A stretch of 64,000 nt of DNA from positions 20,389,279 to 20,453,278 of the forward strand of contig JAVIAB010000049.1 of the NCBI GenBank assembly GCA_032433765.1, read 5' to 3'. Positions 10,905 through 20,734 of this stretch are shown here, piece after piece. A program made the translations under genes and the position numbers. Each line of letters starts with the position of its first letter. The stretch's first letter is position 1. The stretch is from Megaustenia siamemsis. Lineage: Eukaryota > Mollusca > Gastropoda > Stylommatophora > Ariophantidae. A model generated the notes under the pieces. The model was not told the DNA's origin. It saw only the letters and a list, made by a program, of their open reading frames with translations, and did no database searches.

Positions 10905-11445
10905 TCCTTTCAGCTCCCTGTGGAGCATAGGTCTTCAAGAAACACTTTCAGCTCCCTGTGGAGCATAGGTCTTCAAGAAACACTTTCAGCTCCCTGTGGA
11001 GCATAGGTCTTCAAGAAACACTTTCAGCTCCCTGTGGAGCATAGGTCTTCAAGAAACACTTTCAGCTCCCTGTGGAGCATCGGTCTTCAAGAAACACTTT
11101 CAGCTCCCTGTGGAGCATAGGTCTTCAAGAAACACTTTCAGCTCCCTGTGGAGCATAGGTCTTCAAGAAACACTTTCAGCTCCCTGTGGACCATAGGTCT
11201 TCAAGAAACACTTTCAGCTACATGTGGAGCATAGGTCTTCAAGAAACACTTTCAGCTCCCTGTGGAGCATAGGTCTTCAACAAACACTTTCAGCTCCCTG
11301 TGAAGCATAGGTCTTCAACAAACACTTTCAGCTCCCTGTGGAGCATAGGTCTTCAAGAAACACTTTCAGCTCTCTGTGGAGCATAGGTCTTCAACAAACA
11401 CTTTCAGCTCCCTGTGGAGCATAGGTCTTCAACAAACACTTTCCA
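10905..11445 (-). repeat. 38-bp LINE E C-terminal repeat (about 14 units)
   Basis: Tandem copies of the 38-bp unit, very homogeneous (AGAAACACTT and ACAAACACTT variants). On the right it joins LINE E in the order expected if the C-terminal codons of that copy were multiplied. Confidence 0.9.
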
Positions 11446-11871
11446 AGTTGTTCTGTTTCTTGCCATTCTTTTAAGATCATTCCATGTCTTCCCCATCATC
11501 TTCATTTCCGCCCCCATCCGTCCTCTCCAAGAACTCTTCGGTCTTCCTCTTTGTCTCCTTGCCCGGGGACTCCTAAAAAGGATCTGTTGTGTAATACTCT
11601 CAGTTAACTTCCGCAGTGTGTGTCATATCCAGCGCCATCGTCTTCGCTGTATCTCTTTATCCACTGGAATTTGAGTAGTACAATACCATGATTCTATGTT
11701 AGTGATTTTGTCCTGCCATTTCCATCCTTTTATTCTGCGTAAGCATCCATTAATGAAAGTCTGTATGTTCATGATTGTCAGTTTTGTTGTTCTCCATGTT
11801 TCACAGCCATATAATAGGACTGACTTAACATTGGAGTTGAAAATTTGTATTTTAGTATTTAATCTAATTTG
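11446..11871 (-). mobile_element. LINE E relic, RT thumb to C-terminus
   Basis: Minus-strand frame with FNSNVKSVLLYGCETWRTTK, CLRRIKGWKWQDKI and EIQRRRWRWI, the standard post-palm thumb and C-terminal region of this widespread LINE group (LLYG.ETW motif). The end carries in-frame damage. The 38-bp array follows at its 3' end. Confidence 0.82.
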
Positions 11872-12056
11872 ACCTTCGACACATGACTTTTGGGGTAATG
11901 TGGTCAATATTACGCCCGTGCCGCTTTACTTTCCCAGAAAAAAATCCGGTACCCATTTAAGGCTGGGTGAACTCGGAAACCGTCGATTGGGATCGAACCC
12001 TATCCCTTGTCCTTTGTAGTCCAGTTCACTAACCACTGAGCTATCGCGGCTTATCT
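11872..12056 (-). mobile_element. SINE-1 copy with box A and box B
   Basis: Minus strand begins GCCGCGATAGCTCAGTGGTT. Box A TAGCTCAGTGG is at 12033-12043 and box B GGTTCGATCCC near 11989-11999, both matching pol III consensus. The family core and the GCGTAATATTGACCACATTA segment follow. Confidence 0.85.
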
Positions 12057-12687
12057 CCATATACTTGGAGGTATATTTTTCCTTGATATCACCAGGTGCC
12101 GATACATTAGAATATATTTTTCTACTGACTCGTACATTTCTTGTTCGGACACAGGAACATTTTATTAGCAAAACTTTTAATGTATTATTCTGGCTATCCC
12201 TGTCTGTTATTTGGTTACTTCCTGACGAGTACCCAGTTTTATTTTTCTAGCACTTCCGTGAATATATTCTTTTTTTCCTGGAATGGTTTCATTTATATTT
12301 TCTTGGAAACTTTCTGGGGACTTTCCCGGACGAGTCCAAACTTTATTATGCTGGTCCGTTGAGGGTGTTATTCTTTGTGAAATATCCCGTGTTCTAAAAC
12401 TGTCGTTACTTCACTGGTTACTGATAGCATCTTGAGCACTCGTGTCGTGAGGTCTCCTCGATCGATACAGTGGTCATTTTAGTAGAATTTATCAACATTA
12501 TAAGGGGAGTTTATTATCTTGAGAGTGTATGGTGACTTATTGCAGAGTTATCGTACTTGATGATAAAGGGTAGCTAATATGAGAGAGCTCATAAAAAAAA
12601 CATCAGAAAGAAACAATCAAAATTTATGGCAGATCGTGAGTTGAAAAAAGTTGGATTTTTTGGGTTACAGTTTGCAAAATACATCAT
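12057..12687. other. No recognisable feature
   Basis: AT-rich sequence. Short frames at 12065-12362 have no recognisable motif. Confidence 0.4.
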
Positions 12688-12833
12688 CATCATGTACTCT
12701 ACCGATTAATGTAGTCGATTATGTCCTTCCACAATCTTCTATCCACACTGCATCGTATCAAATCTGATGTTGACTGTTTTCCATGCCAAGACACCAAGAT
12801 ATCTAGTATTTTCTCTCTTTGTTGTCCGCGATC
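12688..12833 (-). mobile_element. LINE C fragment
   Basis: (CAT)n tail, then CCTTCCACAATCTTCTATCC and the block matching 14113-14230. It ends at GATCTCTCCCTCTC, where a CT array takes over. Confidence 0.72.
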
Positions 12834-12942
12834 TCTCCCTCTCTCTCTCCCTCTCTCTCTTTCTCTCTCTCTCCCTCCCTCTCTCTCCCTCTCTCTCTTT
12901 ATCTCTCTCCCTCTCTCTCTTTCTCTCTCTCTCTAAAAAAAG
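12830..12942. repeat. (CT)n/(CCCT) microsatellite grown from LINE C
   Basis: CTCTCTCCCTCTCTCTTT-type repeats begin where LINE C elsewhere has GATCTCTCTTTCC, so the native CT-rich site probably seeded the array. Confidence 0.8.
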
Positions 12943-12977
12943 CATAAATATGCAAATAAAATAAAGTATCATTTACA

Positions 12978-13690
12978 GATGGTAGATGTACAAGAGAGGT
13001 GAGATGTACACGAGTGGTGAGATGTACAAGAGAGGTGAGATGTACAAGAGAGGTGAGATGTACAAGAGAGGTGAGATGTACAAGAGAGGTGAGATGTACA
13101 AGAGTGGTGAGATGTACAAGAGAGGTGAGATGTACAAGAGAGGTGAGATGTACAAGAGAGGTGAGATGCAGAATGGCTCAGGCAAGAGCAGCTTTCCAAA
13201 AAATGAGGAAGATACTATGCAATCCATTTTTGACAATAGAAACAAGAAAAAGAGTTCTTAAATGTTATGTAGAGTCAGTCTTAACATATGGACGCGAATC
13301 ATGGACAATAGGACAACAGACACGAAAATCAGTGGAGTCTGTAGCAATGTGGTTTTACAGAAGAATGTTGAGAATATCATGTACAGTTAATAAGAGTAAT
13401 GAAAACGTTCTGAAAGAGGTCAAAGCAAAAAGAGAGCTGATTTCCAATATTAGGAAGAAACGATCATCATATTTTGGCCATGTAATGAGAAGAGAACTAT
13501 TGGAATATATTGTAACAACTGGGAAAATTGAGAGACGAAGAGATAGATTGAAGCAAAGAGAAAAGATACCAGACAGCTTAAGAGAATGGCTTGGCAGAAG
13601 ATCAACAACAGAAATGATAAATAACTGTCGTAATCGAAAGTTGTGGAGAGACATGATCACTTACGCCAGCAGGCCCGGTACATAATGATG
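12978..13690 (+). pseudogene. LINE B copy, RT thumb to C-terminus, carrying an in-frame 18-bp array
   Basis: Continuous frame from DGRCTREV through MAQARAAFQKMRKILCNPFL, VLTYGRESWT, FYRRMLRIS, ISNIRKKRSSYFGHVMRREL and NRKLWRDMITYASRPGT to a stop, then an (ATG)n tail. Truncated 5' of the thumb. Flanks ATCATTTACA (12968-12977) and ATCATTCACA (13691-13700) look like a 10-bp TSD with one mismatch. It lacks the RT palm, so it cannot be autonomous. Confidence 0.82.
12984..13163 (+). repeat. 18-bp minisatellite, 10 units, in frame in LINE B
   Basis: Ten units of AGATGTACAAGAGAGGTG encode RCTREV repeats. Unexpanded LINE B at about 20975 has a single copy, DGRCTKEVRCRMAQ. Both ends stay in frame with the LINE ORF. 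Two units carry GTGG instead of GAGG. Confidence 0.93.
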
Positions 13691-13700
13691 ATCATTCACA

Positions 13701-14065
13701 ACGATTGTGTCATACAAACACCTACACCCATGGACACACACATATACACGAACACAATGAGATGTCAAATATACTTTCTCAATATCCGCTCCTCATACAA
13801 ACTTGTAATCAATCACTGTCATATGTCAAGACATATGACATTGATACATTACAGATGTAAAGCAATAAATATATAAATATTTGGATGTCATTTGCATACG
13901 TCTGTCCAGACCAGCTCAGTAAATATGAACACTATCTTGGAGACGTCGCCGCTTTAAAGGATTTGTTTAAACATCGCTCAGTAAAATAGGCACGCTGTGA
14001 GCGTTACTAATTAGAACAAACAAATGGATTAATCGAGATTATTGATCATATTAGTGTGGTATAGA
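13701..14065. other. No recognisable feature
   Basis: AT-rich sequence without a gene or identifiable repeat family. Confidence 0.4.
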
Positions 14066-14075
14066 GTCAAAAGAA

Positions 14076-14608
14076 TCATCATCATGTGCCTTACCGGTTG
14101 GCGTAGGCGATCATGTCCCGCCATAATCTTCTATCTACAGTGCATCGTATCAGTTCTGTTGTTGACTGTTTTCCATGCCATGACACCAAGCAATCCAGTA
14201 TTTTCTCTCTTTGTCGTCCGCGATCTCTCTTTCCTTTTATTTTGCCAGTTGTAACCAAGTATTCCAACTTTCCTCTTCTCATGATGTGCCCGAAAAATTG
14301 TTGATTGCTTCTTTCTGATGTTTTTTAAGAGCTCCCTTTTTGTGTTGGCCTCTTTGAGAACTTCCTCATTGGTCTTTTTTAGCTGTCCAGGGAACTTTCA
14401 ACATTCTTCTGAGAAATCCCATCTCTGTGGCCTCTAATCGTCTTTTAATTTGTTTGTCTACTGTCCATGATTCGCTTCCATAGCTCAGAATTGGTTCTAT
14501 ATAGCACCGATGAACTCTCTTTCTCATTTTTATTGACATAGATTTGTTGCATAAGATATTTTTCATTTTCTGAAATGCTATTTTGGCCTGAGCTATTCTG
14601 ATTTTTAT
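14076..14608 (-). mobile_element. LINE C relic, single-copy reference for the 36-bp repeat
   Basis: Minus-strand frames include MRKRVHRCYIEPILSYGSES, RRMLKVPWTAKK and MRRGKLEYLVTTGKIKGKRD. A 1-base shift after WTAKK disrupts the ORF. The (CAT)n tail is at the left edge. Possible TSD: GTCAAAAGAA (14066-14075) and GTCAAAAAAA (14609-14618), one mismatch. Confidence 0.8.
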
Positions 14609-14635
14609 GTCAAAAAAATAGTTATGGAAAAAGTA

Positions 14636-15170
14636 ATTTTCATCATCATCATCATCATCGAGTGCCGTCTCCGCAACGAAGGTTGGCTACCATGGAGCGC
14701 CATTCTGCTCTGTCTCCTGCTTGATGGTGCAGGTTGTCATAGGCTGATTTGTCCATCTTTTGATGTTACTCGTCCATGTTAGTCTTGGTCTGCCTCTTTT
14801 ACCTTGTATTTTCCCCTCCAGGATTACTTTTAGTAGGCTGTTGTGTCTTTTAACATGGCCCAAAAATCGCATTTGCCTTGTTTGAATTGTGTTTAGTAGT
14901 TCTCTTTTCATTTTTAGTTGTTTTAAGACTTCATTGTTTGTTTTCTTTTCCTTCCATCCAACTCTACCTATTCTTCTATATATCCACATTTCAAAGGCTT
15001 CAATTCTCTGTTCTGTTTTCTTGTCCAATGTCCATATTTCTGCACCAAATAGGAATATTGAGAAGATAAATAACATTTTGCTATTCTTAGTTATAGCCCT
15101 GGTGTTATTTGTTTTGATGTTAGTATAATTTTAATGCCATGAAAAATATACTAACAAGAAAACAAATAAC
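14636..15170 (-). mobile_element. LINE F copy with inverted 5' end
   Basis: Minus-strand frame at 14687-15076 gives FGAEIWTLDKKTEQRIEAFE, IYRRIGRVGWKEKKTNNEVL and KRGRPRLTWTSNIKRW, a thumb and C-terminal end with a (CAT)n tail at 14641. From 15128 to 15170 the sequence flips to the plus-sense form of the same element (TTAATGCCATGAAAAATATA), forming an inverted repeat with 15104-15127. Confidence 0.8.
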
Positions 15171-15294
15171 ATCTTTACTTTCCCATAAAAAAATCAGATA
15201 CCCATTAAAGGCTGGGTGAACCTGGAAGCCGTCGATCAGGGTCGAACCCTACCTCCTTAGTTGTCTAGTTACTAACCACTGACCTATGGCATCT
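15171..15294 (-). mobile_element. SINE-1 fragment (5' two thirds)
   Basis: Reverse complement contains CATAGGTCAGTGGTTAGTAA (degraded box A), GGGTTCGACCCTGAT (box B) and AGGTTCACCCAGCCTTTAAT. The 3' part is lost at the LINE F junction. Confidence 0.72.
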
Positions 15295-15369
15295 GACTTA
15301 TTCACATACATCATATATATGGTTAAATGCAGTGTAAGTAACTGCCTACAATTTATATATGTATTCATC

Positions 15370-15512
15370 CTTCATTTCTCATTTACTAGCGTCGATGCGA
15401 TACATAATTTTCGGTCATTTGCTTTTTTTCTGTTGCTTGGTGTTTCTATTATTTCATCAATCCATATTTTTCAAAGTCTGACTTTTGTAGTCTCGTGCCG
15501 TTTATCAAGTAG
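15370..15512 (-). mobile_element. Diverged LINE A 3' fragment
   Basis: Aligns weakly with the LINE A block at 17355-17480 (GTCGATGCGATACATAATTT; TCGGTCATTTGCTTTT). Decayed, without an open frame. Confidence 0.5.
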
Positions 15513-16925
15513 AAAAACAGACAGGTAGGCAGACAGGCAGGTAGGTATATAGACTAGACCAGACAAAACAGAACAAGACAGAACAAAGCAAAACAAGACA
15601 AGACTTACGGACGGATGGATGGATGGATGGATGGATGGATGGATGGATGGATGGATGGATGGATGGATGGATGGATGGATGGATGGATGGATGGATAAGT
15701 AGACAAACAGACAGATAGGCAGACAAGTAGGTAGGTATATAGACTAGACTAGACAAAACAGATCAAAGCAAAACAAGACAAGACATACGGACGGAAGGAC
15801 GGATGGATGGAATGATGGATGGATGGATGGATAAGTAGACAAACAGACAGATAGGCAGACAAGTAGGTAGGTATATAGACTAGACTAGACAAAACAGAAC
15901 AAAGCAAAGCAAGACAAGACTTACGGACGGAAGGACGGATGGATGGATGGGATGGATGGATGGATGGAAGCATAACAAACAGACAGATAGACAGACAAGT
16001 AGGTAGGTATATAGACTAGACTAGACAAAACAGAACAAGACAGAACAAAGCAAAACAAGACAAGACTTACGGACGGATGGATGGATGGATGGATGGATGG
16101 ATGGATGGATGGATGGATGGATGGATACGTAGATAAACAGACAGGTAGACACATAGACCAGACTACACAGAACAAAAGAAAATAAAACATGACGTACGGA
16201 CGGACGGACGGACGGACGGACGGACGGACGGACGGACGGATGGATGGATGGATGGATGGATGGATGGATGGATGGATAAATAGACAAACAGATAGACAGA
16301 TAGATACATATACCAGACTAGGTAAAACAAGAGAAAATAAAGCAAGACATGACGAACGGACGGACGGACGGAAGGACGGATGGATGGATGGATGGATGGA
16401 TGGATGGATGGATGGATGGATGGATGGATGGATGGATGAATGGATTGATGGATGAATGGATAAGTAGACAAACAAGTAGATTGACAGACACACAGGTAGA
16501 TATATAGACTACACTAAACAAAACACGACTAGACGGACGGACGGACGGACGGACGGACGGACGGACGGATGGATGGATGGATGGATGGATGGATGGATGG
16601 ATGGATGGATGGATGGATGGATGGATGGATGGATGGATTGATGGATGAATAAGTAGACAAACAAGTAGATTGACAGACAGACAGATAGATATATAGACTG
16701 CACTAAACAAAACACGACTAAACGGACGGACGGACGGACGGACGGACGGACGGACGGACGGACGGATGGATGGATGGATGGATGGATGGATGGATGGATG
16801 GATGGTTGTTTGGACGGATGGATAAGTAGACAAACAGACCGACAGACAGATAGATAGACTACTAGACAAGACAAAATAAAACAAGACATGGCGTACTGAC
16901 GAATGGATAAGTAGACAGACAGACA
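15513..16925. repeat. Higher-order array: (GGAT/GGAC)n blocks alternating with a spacer unit
   Basis: About nine repeats of a spacer containing AGACAAACAGACAG, GGTATATAGACTAGAC and AAACAAGACAAGACTTACGG alternate with (GGAC)n and (GGAT)n blocks of varying length. Spacer landmarks occur near 15541, 15731, 15871, 16006, 16145, 16307, 16497, 16685 and 16850. The minus-strand IHPS/VRPS frames are by-products. Confidence 0.9.
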
Positions 16926-17100
16926 GATGTCCATGAACCATATAAGATGACTATTTTTACCTCTATGTTAGTCTATCTCTGTACTATGGTCACAAGCATA
17001 TCTTAAGTCTGGTTTATAAACAGACAAACAGACAGACAGACAGAAAAACAGACAGACAGACAAAAAAACTCAAAATAATACACTGACGCTTGTAACTTAC
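16926..17100. other. Intronic flank downstream of the neuroligin-like exon
   Basis: Short sequence with a (CAGA)n block at 17020-17063, ending in the splice donor at 17095-17100 when read on the minus strand. No further coding. Confidence 0.5.
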
Positions 17101-17250
17101 CTAAGACTCCAAGCCTGTAGTTAAGAGTCACAACAATGACATCACCGAAGCTAGACAGCACGCTACCGTCGTAGGCATTACCCGTTCCCATTTCATAGCT
17201 TTCTCCGTGGATAAACACCATTACAGCCATTGGAGTGGTTTCATTCCAAA
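17101..17250 (-). CDS. NLGN: Neuroligin-like single internal exon (alpha/beta-hydrolase fold)
   Basis: A 150-bp minus-strand segment encodes [40 protein letters not shown] and TLNYRLGVL, plus one base of a Gly codon. Neuroligins are postsynaptic cell-surface adhesion proteins with an inactive cholinesterase-like ectodomain; the [24 protein letters not shown] signature separates them from true cholinesterases. The acceptor (TTTTTCAG) ends at 17251 and the donor (GTAAGT) begins at 17100. Both boundaries are phase 1, so the exon is symmetrical. The serine-elbow region would lie in the next exon, not seen here. HGES replaces the HGGS usual in vertebrates. No stop occurs inside. Alternatives are another cholinesterase-like adhesion protein or a retained pseudo-exon. 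Confidence 0.88.
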
Positions 17251-17304
17251 CTGAAAAAGACACGTGTCAAAATAAAATAAAAATGTGTGCATGGCATTAA
17301 GTGT

Positions 17305-17838
17305 CCTTCTTCTTCTTCCTCTACTTCCTCTTCCTCTTTCCTTTAACATTTGCCTTTCAGCGTCGAGGGGAGATATACTTTGCGGTCATTTGCTCTTCTG
17401 TTCACCTCTGCTGCTGTTATGTTTCCTAGTGCTTCTAATATTCCATCGATCCATCTTTTTCGTAGTCGACCCTTGGGTCTGGTGTTCTCGCAACGTTTAT
17501 TGGGGGTTCGTTGTGTTGTGTTTTGTTCTTTCTGCCGTGTCACGTTGGCCAAACCATTTTATCTGTTGTTTCTTTATATATACTATGGCGGGGGCTATTC
17601 CTAGCTTTTTTTCTCAGTTCATTTCTGATCTTATCTCTCAGACTGTATCTTGTCATTCGTCTAACACATTTCATCTCAGTAGAGGTTATTTATTCTTATT
17701 GTTCTTGCATCTAGGGTCCAGGTCTGGCATTGGTAGCACAACGTTGGGATGAAGATTGTATTGTATAGTACTCGTTTTGCCTCCAGAGTTATTTCCTTGT
17801 TGGACAATAGTGGTGATAACTGTCCAATGATTTGACAA
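17305..17838 (-). mobile_element. LINE A relic, thumb to C-terminus
   Basis: Minus strand ends in WIDGILEALGNITAAEVNRR and KVYLPSTLKGK, followed by an A/GAA-rich tail. Upstream it covers the thumb region (reverse of TGGCATTGGTAGCACAACGT). It lies only 54 bp from the neuroligin exon acceptor, so it is intronic. Possible TSD GCATTAAGTGT/GCGTTAAGTGT (17294, 17839), weak because another copy shares the same 5' limit. Confidence 0.78.
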
Positions 17839-17985
17839 GCGTTAAGTGTTCGAGAACAGAAGCAAATCCCAAGGGACTAGGAAGGGTGATCATTTGAAAG
17901 CGTTCACCTTCTCAGCGTGTTCCTGGTGTTGGGGGTAATCTCATGAGGGAATTTACCATCTGTGGGAGGGCGATTTCTTACGTAG
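17839..17985. other. No recognisable feature
   Basis: Short single-copy-looking sequence, no gene. Confidence 0.4.
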
Positions 17986-18415
17986 GGAGGTTGGATGGTG
18001 GAAAAGAGGGAGGGAGGTTAAAGAAGAGAGAGGGGGCGAGTGAAGGGGTGGGGGTTAAGGGATAAAGAGTGGGGAAGGAGAGAGTTAAAGAAGAGAGAGA
18101 GGGGGAGTGAAGGAGGGAGGGAGGCTAAAGAAAAAAAAGAGAGAGAGAGGGAGTGAAGGAGGGTGGTTAAAGAAGAGATAGAGGAGGAGTGAAAGAGGGA
18201 TGTTAAAGAAGAGAGAGAGAGAGAGGGAGTGAAGGAGGGTGGTTAAAGAGGAGAGAGAGAGGGAGTGAAAGACGGAGGTTAAAGAAGAGAGAGAGGGAGT
18301 GAAAGAGGGAGGTTAAAGAAGAGAGAGAGAGGGAGTGAAGGACGGAGGTTAAAGAAGAGAGAGAGAGGGAGTGACGTAAAGAGGTTAAAGAAGAGAGAGA
18401 GAAAGAGAGAAATAA
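17986..18415. repeat. Polypurine minisatellite, about 30-45 bp period
   Basis: Repeats of GAGAGAGAGGGAGTGAAGGA plus GGGAGGTTAAAGAAGA in variable order. Strictly purine-rich on the plus strand, so it could form triplex structures. Confidence 0.85.
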
Positions 18416-18471
18416 TATGAAACCTAAAGGTATTGAAGACGTAAATACGACAATTTGTAAATCAAAGGTAG

Positions 18472-18473
18472 AG

Positions 18474-18533
<60 letters not shown>

Positions 18534-18545
18534 TGTGTGTGTGTA
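18472..18545. repeat. (GA)n followed by (GT)n microsatellite
   Basis: An almost pure (GA)n of about 58 bp runs directly into (GT)n. A smaller GA tract is at 18689-18757. Confidence 0.95.
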
Positions 18546-18688
18546 ATATGAAGACAAATGGTGTTGAAAAGTAAAGATAACAATTTGTAAAACAAAGTGA
18601 GGAAGTGTGAGTGATTGAGAGTAAAAAAAAGAGAGAAATATGAAAACAAAATGGATTGAAGAAGTAAAGATGAAGTAATTTGTCAAAA

Positions 18689-18757
<69 letters not shown>

Positions 18758-19213
18758 TTGAAGGCATGAATACATGAGGCAGAAATATATTTTCTTCGAA
18801 AAAAAAAACCCGGAAGTAAACAACGATAGAACATACAAATATAAAATCTAACATAAGAAAAGGAGAAAGATAAGACAAAAGAAAGGAAAGAGAAGAGAGA
18901 GGGCAAAACAGAAAGATAAAAAGACATTAAGAATTTATCGATTATAATAAAAAAAGTTATCACATTTCTATGTTTTTTAGGCTCGATCGCCATTCGGCGT
19001 TGAAGCTTATAAATAGCATTTTTAAGGTAATCAACAGGTTTCGTATGTTGATAATCTTTCGATAAAGTGTGAACAGTGTGACTTGAAAAGGATCCATTTT
19101 TTGTAATCGTGTTTTTTTTTTAAATTGCAGATGATAATCTCCAGGTTCCAATGGGTCGATCGATGGGTAAAGATTTGTTCTGAAGCAGGAACCGATGTAG
19201 GTTTTAGCTTACG
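18758..19213. other. No recognisable feature
   Basis: A-rich single-copy-looking sequence, no gene recognised. Confidence 0.4.
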
Positions 19214-19445
19214 TCAAATACAACAAGTAACGGGCCTGCTGGCGTAGGTGGTCATGTCTCTCCACAACTTTCGATCCCGACAGTTATTTATCATTTCTGT
19301 TGCTGACCTTCTGCCAAGCCATTCTCTTAAGCTGTCTGGTTTTTTTTCTCTTTGCTTTCCTCTATCTCTTCGTCCCTCACTTTTCCCAGTTGTTACAATA
19401 TATTCCATTACATGGCCAAAAAAAATGATGATTGTTTCTTCATAA
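19214..19445 (-). mobile_element. LINE B C-terminal fragment
   Basis: Minus frame with VTTGKSEGRRDRGKQREK, DSLREWLGRRSATEMINNCR and LWRDMTTYASRPVT. The (ATG)n tail is missing and a short internal deletion removes the MRREL region. Confidence 0.8.
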
Positions 19446-19559
19446 TATTGGATATTAACTATCCTTTTTCAACAAATGATAAATAGCATCTTCATACCAA
19501 CTTTGTGCAATGAAAGTCAAACATATGAAAGTCAAACTGGACCCTTTCTAAATCACATT

Positions 19560-19800
19560 TAAGAAAGATCAATACATGTGAGATGCGATGCTTGAGAAAA
19601 GTAACAAACAACACAAGAAGAGATAGAATACCAAATGAAACCATAAGAAAAATAGTAGGAACAAAACCCTGCCAAGAATATATAGAACAACAACAACTTA
19701 AATGGTTTGGCCACATGGTCAGAATGAACCCTTACCAATCACCATCAAGGGCGTTCTTCTCGAGAATGCATGGAAAAGACCAAGAGGAAGACCCAGAAGT
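19560..19800 (+). mobile_element. LINE D fragment, RT C-terminal region
   Basis: Plus frame with MRCLRKVTNNTRRDRIPNET, EQQQLKWFGHMVRMNPYQSP and a PRGRP-like block, corresponding to the WFGHV..M motif downstream of LINE thumbs. Leads directly into the 136-bp tandem units. Confidence 0.75.
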
Positions 19801-19801
19801 T

Positions 19802-20343
19802 GATGGATAGATGCAGTGACAGAGACATGTAACAACAAAGGAAAATCACTAATTCAGACAGTTCGAGCAGCTCAAGAACGACAAATGATATAAACCACGA
19901 CACCTTTTAGGTGTCAGTGAGAAAGAGAAAAGAAGAAGATGGATAGATGCAGTGACAGAGACATGTAACAACAAAGGAAAATCACTAATTCAGACAGTTC
20001 GAGCAGCTCAAGAATGACAAATGATATAAACCACGACACCTTTTAGGTGTCAGTGAGAAAGAGAAAAGAAGAAGATGGATAGATGCAGTGACAGAGACAT
20101 GTAACAACAAAGGAAAATCACTAATTCAGACAGTTCGAGCAGCTCAAGAACGACAAATGATATAAACCACGACACCTTTTAGGTATCAGTGAGAAAGTGA
20201 AAGAAGAAGATGGATAGATGCAGTGACAGAGACATGTAACAACAAAGGAAAATCACTAATTCAGACAGTTGGAGCAGCTCAAGAACAACAAATGATATAA
20301 ACCACGACACCTTTTAGGTATCAGTGAGAAAGAGAAAAAAAAA
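19802..20343 (+). repeat. LINE D 3' end in four tandem copies (135-136 bp)
   Basis: Units begin at 19802, 19938, 20074 and 20209. Each encodes WIDAVTETCNNKGKSLIQTV and RAAQER, a stop, then the 3' UTR block CACGACACCTTTTAGGT and an AGAGAAAAGAAGAA end. Two further tandem copies are at 50200-50470. Confidence 0.9.
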
Positions 20344-20349
20344 TTAGAA

Positions 20350-20540
20350 GAAGAACTATCTATTTGCTTTGGCCTCTTTCAGGACTTATTCATTATTCTT
20401 CTTAGTTGGCCAGAGTATTCTTAACATTCTTCTGTAAAACCACATTTCTACAGCCTCCAGTGATCTTCTTGTCTGTTGTCCTGTTGTCCATGAATCACAT
20501 CCATATGTCAAGACTGGTTCTAAATAATATTTAAGAATCA
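20350..20540 (-). mobile_element. LINE B thumb fragment
   Basis: Matches the minus-strand LINE B block at 33840-33995 (CTCCAGTGATCTTCTTGTCT; CATATGTCAAGACTGGTTCT). The C-terminal half is absent. Confidence 0.65.
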
Positions 20541-20730
20541 ACATTATAAAATACACACAGCTATACTTGCGCAGTTCGAACAGGGGAGGGAATGAGTGCT
20601 TGGTATCAAATTGAAACAGGAATCAAACAGACATGTGTACTATTACCATTGTTAGTTGTAATTACCATTGTTAGTTGTAATTACCATTGTTAGTTGTAAT
20701 TACCATTGATGACATAATGAGTAAATGTTG
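20541..20730. repeat. Short 19-bp repeat (3-4 units) and flank
   Basis: TTACCATTGTTAGTTGTAA is repeated at 20643-20710. The remainder is single-copy-looking. Confidence 0.75.
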
Positions 20731-20734
20731 CAGC

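Noticed and set aside
15505..16941. IHPS/VRPS-rich frames suggestive of secreted repeat proteins
   Set aside because: Translation of (GGAT)n/(GGAC)n tetranucleotides.
17294..17849. TSD for LINE A (GCATTAAGTGT/GCGTTAAGTGT)
   Set aside because: Another LINE A copy (39262) stops at the same 5' base, so the apparent right duplication may overlap element sequence; only 8 bases match perfectly.
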